A stretch of DNA of 64,000 nt, taken from Rhodocollybia butyracea (lineage: Eukaryota; Basidiomycota; Agaricomycetes; Agaricales; Omphalotaceae). The DNA is taken from NCBI GenBank assembly GCA_015501585.1, contig JADNRY010000063.1, positions 204,911 to 268,910 of the forward strand, written 5' to 3'. A program made the position numbers and the translations under genes. Positions 59,343 through 64,000 of this stretch are shown here, one piece after another. Each line of letters starts with the position of its first letter. The stretch's first letter is position 1. The notes beneath the pieces were generated by a model. That model ran no database searches. It worked only from the letters and a program-made list of their open reading frames with translations, and had not been told where the DNA came from.

Positions 59343-60749
59343 CTATACCTTGGCAACAAGTAACAGTGATTGAAATTTCCGCTGGTGGTCATAGAATTAG
59401 AAGACTGGCGTTTGAAACACGAGAGGTTTCTGATAACGGGGCTTGCAGTGGCAAAGAGACTGTAGAGAGCATAGTACAGTTGAGAGTAATGATATGATAG
59501 GATAATTCACGGCCCAGTACGACGTGGCGCAGCCGAAAACAGTAAAGAGCCGGTTTCTACGACAGGCAGCGAGCTCGACGAGGTAGACCGCAGGGCAAAC
59601 ACAGGGATGCCTAGTACATACGACTGTCCCTCGACGGGATCATTATCCTTCACCCCCCCCCCTTCTGTAGCAGGTCGCGCTAGCTTCAGGAATCGAAATT
59701 GCCAATCCATCTGGTACTGTGGCAGCCGCCTGATTGTGGCATAGATTAATGTTTTTGACCACCTAAAACTGAGTACGACCGCTGATTTCAACGCCCTCCA
59801 GATATACTCTTCCTTGAGAAAGCAGTCTCCAGTATCGAGGACGTTCGTGACTGACAATTCTGGTAGACTTATAGACTTAAAACATAATGAATGAGTAAAC
59901 AATGAAGTTGGTTAAAGAGACCTTTTCAGCAACCGGCCGATTTTACTCCGCTAAGCTCAGCGCTTTGGGGTACCGTTCGCCCACTCATATCTGATCATTG
60001 AATCTCATCGAATGGCCGTCGATTTTTGCCGCGATTAGGACTGAATAGCCCTTAATAAAACAGCTGTAAAGCATTATTGACATGATCGGACCCAATATCT
60101 TACTGTATGCTGCGAATCTTGCTCTGCAGCTTACTGGGCGGCAGGGGAGGCAATGATGGAAGACAAGCCCCGGGAAGAAAATTGTCAAGAAGTTGTTCGT
60201 TGGTATTATCTTTGAGAATACTTCACATTCTGCTGATGACAGGAGGCCACTCGGACTCAGGAAATGCTACACCATAGTTACTTACGCGGCTCGGGGAATC
60301 AACTCGGACTCACTTTGGATAGACACGTTTTTGTCGGGAACTGACTCGCTTAGTGACTATAGGAATGGCAATGGCCCTACTAACTAAATCGTCTTTTTCG
60401 CCACCTCTTCTGGTGAACTCGACCCGCGGCGTGGCGGCCCCACAAACCGATTTAGAATAGCTGCAAAATATGTTTCTTACTATCGACGGACAAGGAAAGG
60501 GTCTTTGACCCGCTCAAACTACAGCCATCCTTTTACGGTGTTTATACAGGGTGGAAAGGAGATTATCGATTAACAGTTGTTTGTAGCTCAGCACGGACTA
60601 GATCATCTTCCGTTTTATGGGCGTTAATTTATAAATGTCATTCTCAATGTCCAGTCCCATGCATCCGATGCATGTCCCTGCCTTTCCGTTCATATGATCT
60701 CTTAATTTCACGCCTATATAAGCTCCTTGTCCAACACAGAAGAGCCTCA
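59343..60749. repeat. Intergenic of the hydrolase tandem, with three repeat families
   Basis: 59495-59620 is the dispersed repeat also at 62270-62440 and (inverted) 17520-17670. 59560-59780 matches part of the duplicated intergenic block at 42780 and 53000, including its C run. 59780-60390 is upstream block copy B. No gene was seen. Confidence 0.6.
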
Positions 60750-62130
60750 ATGTATTCGTCTCTACTTTCAGAATCCTATACCTGGGATCCTCGGCCATAC
60801 TATCCACTGGTTTCAGCGATTAAACGATATTGGAAACCCTCGTGGCAGGATGGCCTGACACTAGTGTTCGCCCATGGGACGGGATTCAGCAAAGAACACT
60901 GGGAGGTATGAAGTTTCCCTGATCGTGCGATCGTTGTTACTCATGTCCTGCAAGCCCACAATCGACGACCTACTGGACATTATTGAGCAACAATCATCAA
61001 AGATCAAAATACGTGAGATCTGGTCTATTGACGCGCCAAACCACGGAGACTCCGCGATACTGAACGAGAAGAAACTCCAGTGGGGATACGAGCCTGCTTG
61101 TAAGTAATAGCATGTTTCACACTCTTGTGCTCTAATCCACGTCCTTCAGTCCCATGGGTGGACTATGGGCGTAGCATTCACTCTTTCTTGACTGGTAGAG
61201 GCCGTACTCTCCTTGGATCTACGTTGGAAGGCAAAGTAGTCGGCAACTTTGACTTTTCGTCTCATATACTTGTTGGAATCGGGCATTCCGCGAGTGCTAT
61301 CGCTCTTCTCCTTGGATTGGACTTTGCTCCATCCATTGAAGGTCTTTTCACGTCCATGATCTGTGTCGAACCCATGACAATGGACCCAAGTGTAATTTTC
61401 AAAACGAGCGCGGGAAAGCTTGCACCAGGTTCAGATGTTAGGAGGGACATATGGCCCTCTCGCGAGGATGCATACAAGATGCTGAAGGCACGCAAGACAT
61501 GGAAAATGTGGGATGATAGGGTATTGAAGATCTTTGTGGTTTGTTCAGATTTTGTTCTTATGAGTGGGGCAATAATAAATGTTTGGTGTAGGAAACTGGT
61601 CTGCGTCCTCTCCCAACACTGGAATATCCGGATATCAAGGAAGGTGTGACACTCAAATGCTCGCGGAAGCAAGAAGCAGTGAGTATCCTTGCCTTGTCCT
61701 TGCTGCGACTTGTCATACCGCATATATGGTAGGCTGTCTATAGAGATAACAATGGATATTCCACTGTTTACCGAGGCTTTCGCTCTTATGCTTCACGTGT
61801 ACGGATACATATCTGCTATGGCACTATACACGATTACATGTGGGTATTACTCCAATACCAAAGCTTGAATTTCATGCCCATAAATTGATATACAGTGCCG
61901 AGGAGAATATAGAGGATGTGATAAAGAACGCTATTGGAGGTACGCAAAATCTTGCTAGCTTTGGGTACATTGAGGGGTGGGACATACAGTCAGTGAAATT
62001 TCTTGCCTTTCGAGTTAATGTAGCTGACTGTTTGGATCCTTAGGCCCCACAACAGAATCCACGGAAAGTAGCGGAGAAAATCTTGGAGTGCTTGAACATG
62101 GATGCAAGAGCTCTGGGATCCAAGCTCTAA
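60750..62130 (+). pseudogene. Alpha/beta hydrolase copy 3, two active-site lesions
   Basis: Homologous to copies 1 and 2 along its whole length and still ending G-S-K-L. The nucleophile elbow is G-I-G-H-S-A-S, so the last Gly of G-x-S-x-G is Ser. In the oxyanion region, G-F-G-K has become G-F-S-K. Near 61975 one base is missing (gaggggtgg against gagggagtgg), which shifts frame just before the catalytic His and changes G-V-G-H to G-W-D-I. The protein would lose the triad His and the PTS1. Other exons remain open, so the damage is recent. Confidence 0.8.
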
Positions 62131-64000
62131 CTTACACCAACTTCAAGCAACAGTGGTTGAAATTTTGGTGATGATAGAATTAGAAGAGTGGCATTCGAAA
62201 TATGAAAAGTTTCGAGTAATGGGCTTGCAAAAGAGACTGGAGAGAGCATAGTCACTACAGTTGAGAGTAATGACATGATATGATATGAATTCACGGCCCA
62301 GTCGTCAGTACGACATGTACGTAGCCGAAAGCGGTAATCTGCCAGTTTCTGCGACAGGCAGCGAGCTTGACTCCTAAAGCTGAAGAGAAGGCAGACTGCA
62401 GGGTCAGCGCAGGGATGGTAGCAAAGCCTAATGCATAGTGTAGTAAGATCTATTGGACCATTCATCGATAAATAAGTAATACTTCCCATTCTTCTTTTCT
62501 TAAATCATTTTATTTGAGTATCATCCACTACATTTCATCCGATCCAGTGCTGGGGGGCGGGCCTTATCTTCCATTTCCATTCTTCACACTCGTATCCGGT
62601 CCACCAGCCCGTCGCCAGTGGATTGGTCCACCGCTGCAAAGAAAGGTTTATCTTACTTTCTGTCTTGTCGTTACTCGTGACATCATATACTTTCTTTTCT
62701 TTCTCTTGTAAAGTAGAAGCTCGTTAGCAAAATGTATATCTCTGATCCCCGTTCTAACTTTGACCCTGTCTTTTCTGAGTGTTTCCGTCATCGTGTGCGG
62801 TGTACCTCGTCGATCTAGTCCCAGTGCCAAGTGGATCAATATGTTCAGCTTTGACTTTCTCCATTTGGGCCCGAGGCTGCCTCTGATGTGGCGACTAAAA
62901 CACTGGAGGCATCGACCATGGCATCGACCATGGCATCTGAAAATCAGATGCTTTAATATCATCCCAATAGGCACCTTGAGTGGCATCTGAAAATCACGCA
63001 CTGGCCCTCCTTTGGCCTTGTCACGCTTTTATATATAGAACTCAAAACAATGGCTAATCATCCCTTTAACAAATCTCAAAGTGTTGGATTTGGGATTTGT
63101 CATTCCAAGCTCGTAATCTTACGTAGGTACAAAACTGTAGTCAGCGGATGCTTCTGCATCCGTTTGTCTCTCTCTTCTGACCGTCACGGAGAGGACAACC
63201 GGAAATACACTCGTTGCTGTCTGTTTACCCTCAGGAGCCTATCACAACACAAAGGTCTTTGAAGTAGAGACAAAGGGCTCAAACACTGAATTTTGTTTCT
63301 ACCTCAAAGACCTTCAAGACTTGCCAAAGAAATAAATGGCCATTGATTCAGACCTCTAAAGAAAAGTGTGACACAATCCTCAGATGCCATTCAAGGTGCC
63401 TATCGAGAGCCTATCGAGATGATATTAAAGCATCCAACTTTCAGATCACGGTCAATGCCCCCAGTGAAAGGTCTAATAATGGGTTACGCAATGAAAGAGT
63501 AAACAATGAAGTTTTTTGAAGAGAGCAGCCGGCCCAGATTTTACTCTGGTAAGCTCACTGCTTAGCATTTTCATTGACTGTTTGATTGCCAACTACATAT
63601 CCGTAAAATTGTGGCTGTAAAACTGCTGTAAAGCATTGACATTAGAACTTACTTATTGACATGATCGGACCCGATATCTTACTGTATGCTGCGCATCCTG
63701 CCCATTTTTCATGCCCAGTGGCGGCTTACTGGGCGGTGGGAGGCAATGGAGACAAGCCCCGGGCCCGAAGAAGTCAAGAAGTTGTTTAATATGTGACACA
63801 ATGATTACGCAGCTCAGGGAATCAAGGTTCAAGGTTTCAAGGTTCAACTCGAACTCGCTTTGGATGGGCCCGTTTGTGTTGGAAGCTGACTCGTTTAGTG
63901 GAGTAGTCTCCCCTAGGCAGACTTGTTGTACAGTGACGATCCATATACTTACGGATGTGTATAGAACTAAATAGAACTAAACAGTCTTTATCGACACCTC
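62131..64000. repeat. Right-hand intergenic: dispersed repeat, hairpins and upstream block copy C
   Basis: 62270-62440 is the dispersed repeat. 62895-62935 has gcatcgaccatg twice in tandem. Two nested inverted repeats occupy 62966-63407. 63480-63990 repeats upstream block copies A and B (ggcttactgggcgg, caagccccggg, ctttggat, gaagctgactcgtttagtg), so a further hydrolase unit is expected just beyond the window. No gene was seen here. Confidence 0.6.
63250..63316. repeat. Hairpin of about 23 bp
   Basis: aaaggtctttgaagtagagacaaa faces tttgtttctacctcaaagacctt with two mismatches and a loop of about 17 bases. Confidence 0.7.

Overview
The window is nuclear DNA of a filamentous basidiomycete, most likely an agaricomycete. 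The evidence is dense short introns of about 45-75 nt with GT..CTRAY..YAG signals, a KDZ (Kyakuja-Dileera-Zisupton) DNA transposon carrying a TET/JBP oxygenase gene, OTT_1508-like deaminase genes, TKL-like kinases with an H-G-D-I-K catalytic loop, and an intron-containing tRNA-Lys. The species cannot be named from the sequence.

Layout. (1) 413-11187: a complete KDZ transposon of 10,759 bp with long terminal inverted repeats and a perfect 8-bp target-site duplication. Its genes are the KDZ transposase, a small coiled-coil protein, a TET/JBP 2-oxoglutarate/Fe(II) dioxygenase on the minus strand, an unknown protein, and an HMG-box protein. It landed at the 3' end of a small minus-strand host ORF. 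(2) 11.6-18.4 kb: AT-rich, repeat-rich DNA with one OTT_1508-like deaminase gene and an internally deleted second copy. (3) 18.4-39.1 kb: an ordinary, compact housekeeping block. It holds a GPI-anchored Kre9/Knh1-like protein, a citrate synthase with an alternative PTS1 C-terminus, YIPF6, the proteasome ATPase Rpt2, a coiled-coil protein, an Hsp70-like ATPase fused to a long disordered tail, DPM3, an F-box protein, a divergent PI-phospholipase C / Sec14 pair (the Sec14 gene appears frameshifted), and an HDDC2-type nucleotidase. (4) 39.7-64 kb: a segmental-duplication array. Its parts are a PTS1-bearing alpha/beta hydrolase (four copies: two intact, one doubly damaged, one 3' fragment), a kinase with an R3H-like C-terminal region (one intact copy, one broken) and shared intergenic sequence. 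Into this were inserted a degenerate LINE tail and a young Ty1/Copia retrotransposon (43843-49288). A tRNA-Lys(CUU) gene lies within it, and the array runs off the right end.

How the parts fit. Inside the transposon, the transposase with its terminal repeats is the mobility machinery. TET/JBP and HMG-box proteins are established companions of fungal KDZ elements and are thought to act on 5-methylcytosine and chromatin. In the housekeeping block, two divergent pairs (YIPF6/RPT2 and PLC/Sec14) share short promoters. Peroxisomal targeting recurs: the hydrolases end in S-K-L, and the citrate synthase can end in A-K-L depending on which of two 5' splice sites four bases apart is used.

Limits: exon boundaries were assigned by eye from frame, splice signals and family knowledge. 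Starts of several genes are uncertain, and no database search was possible.
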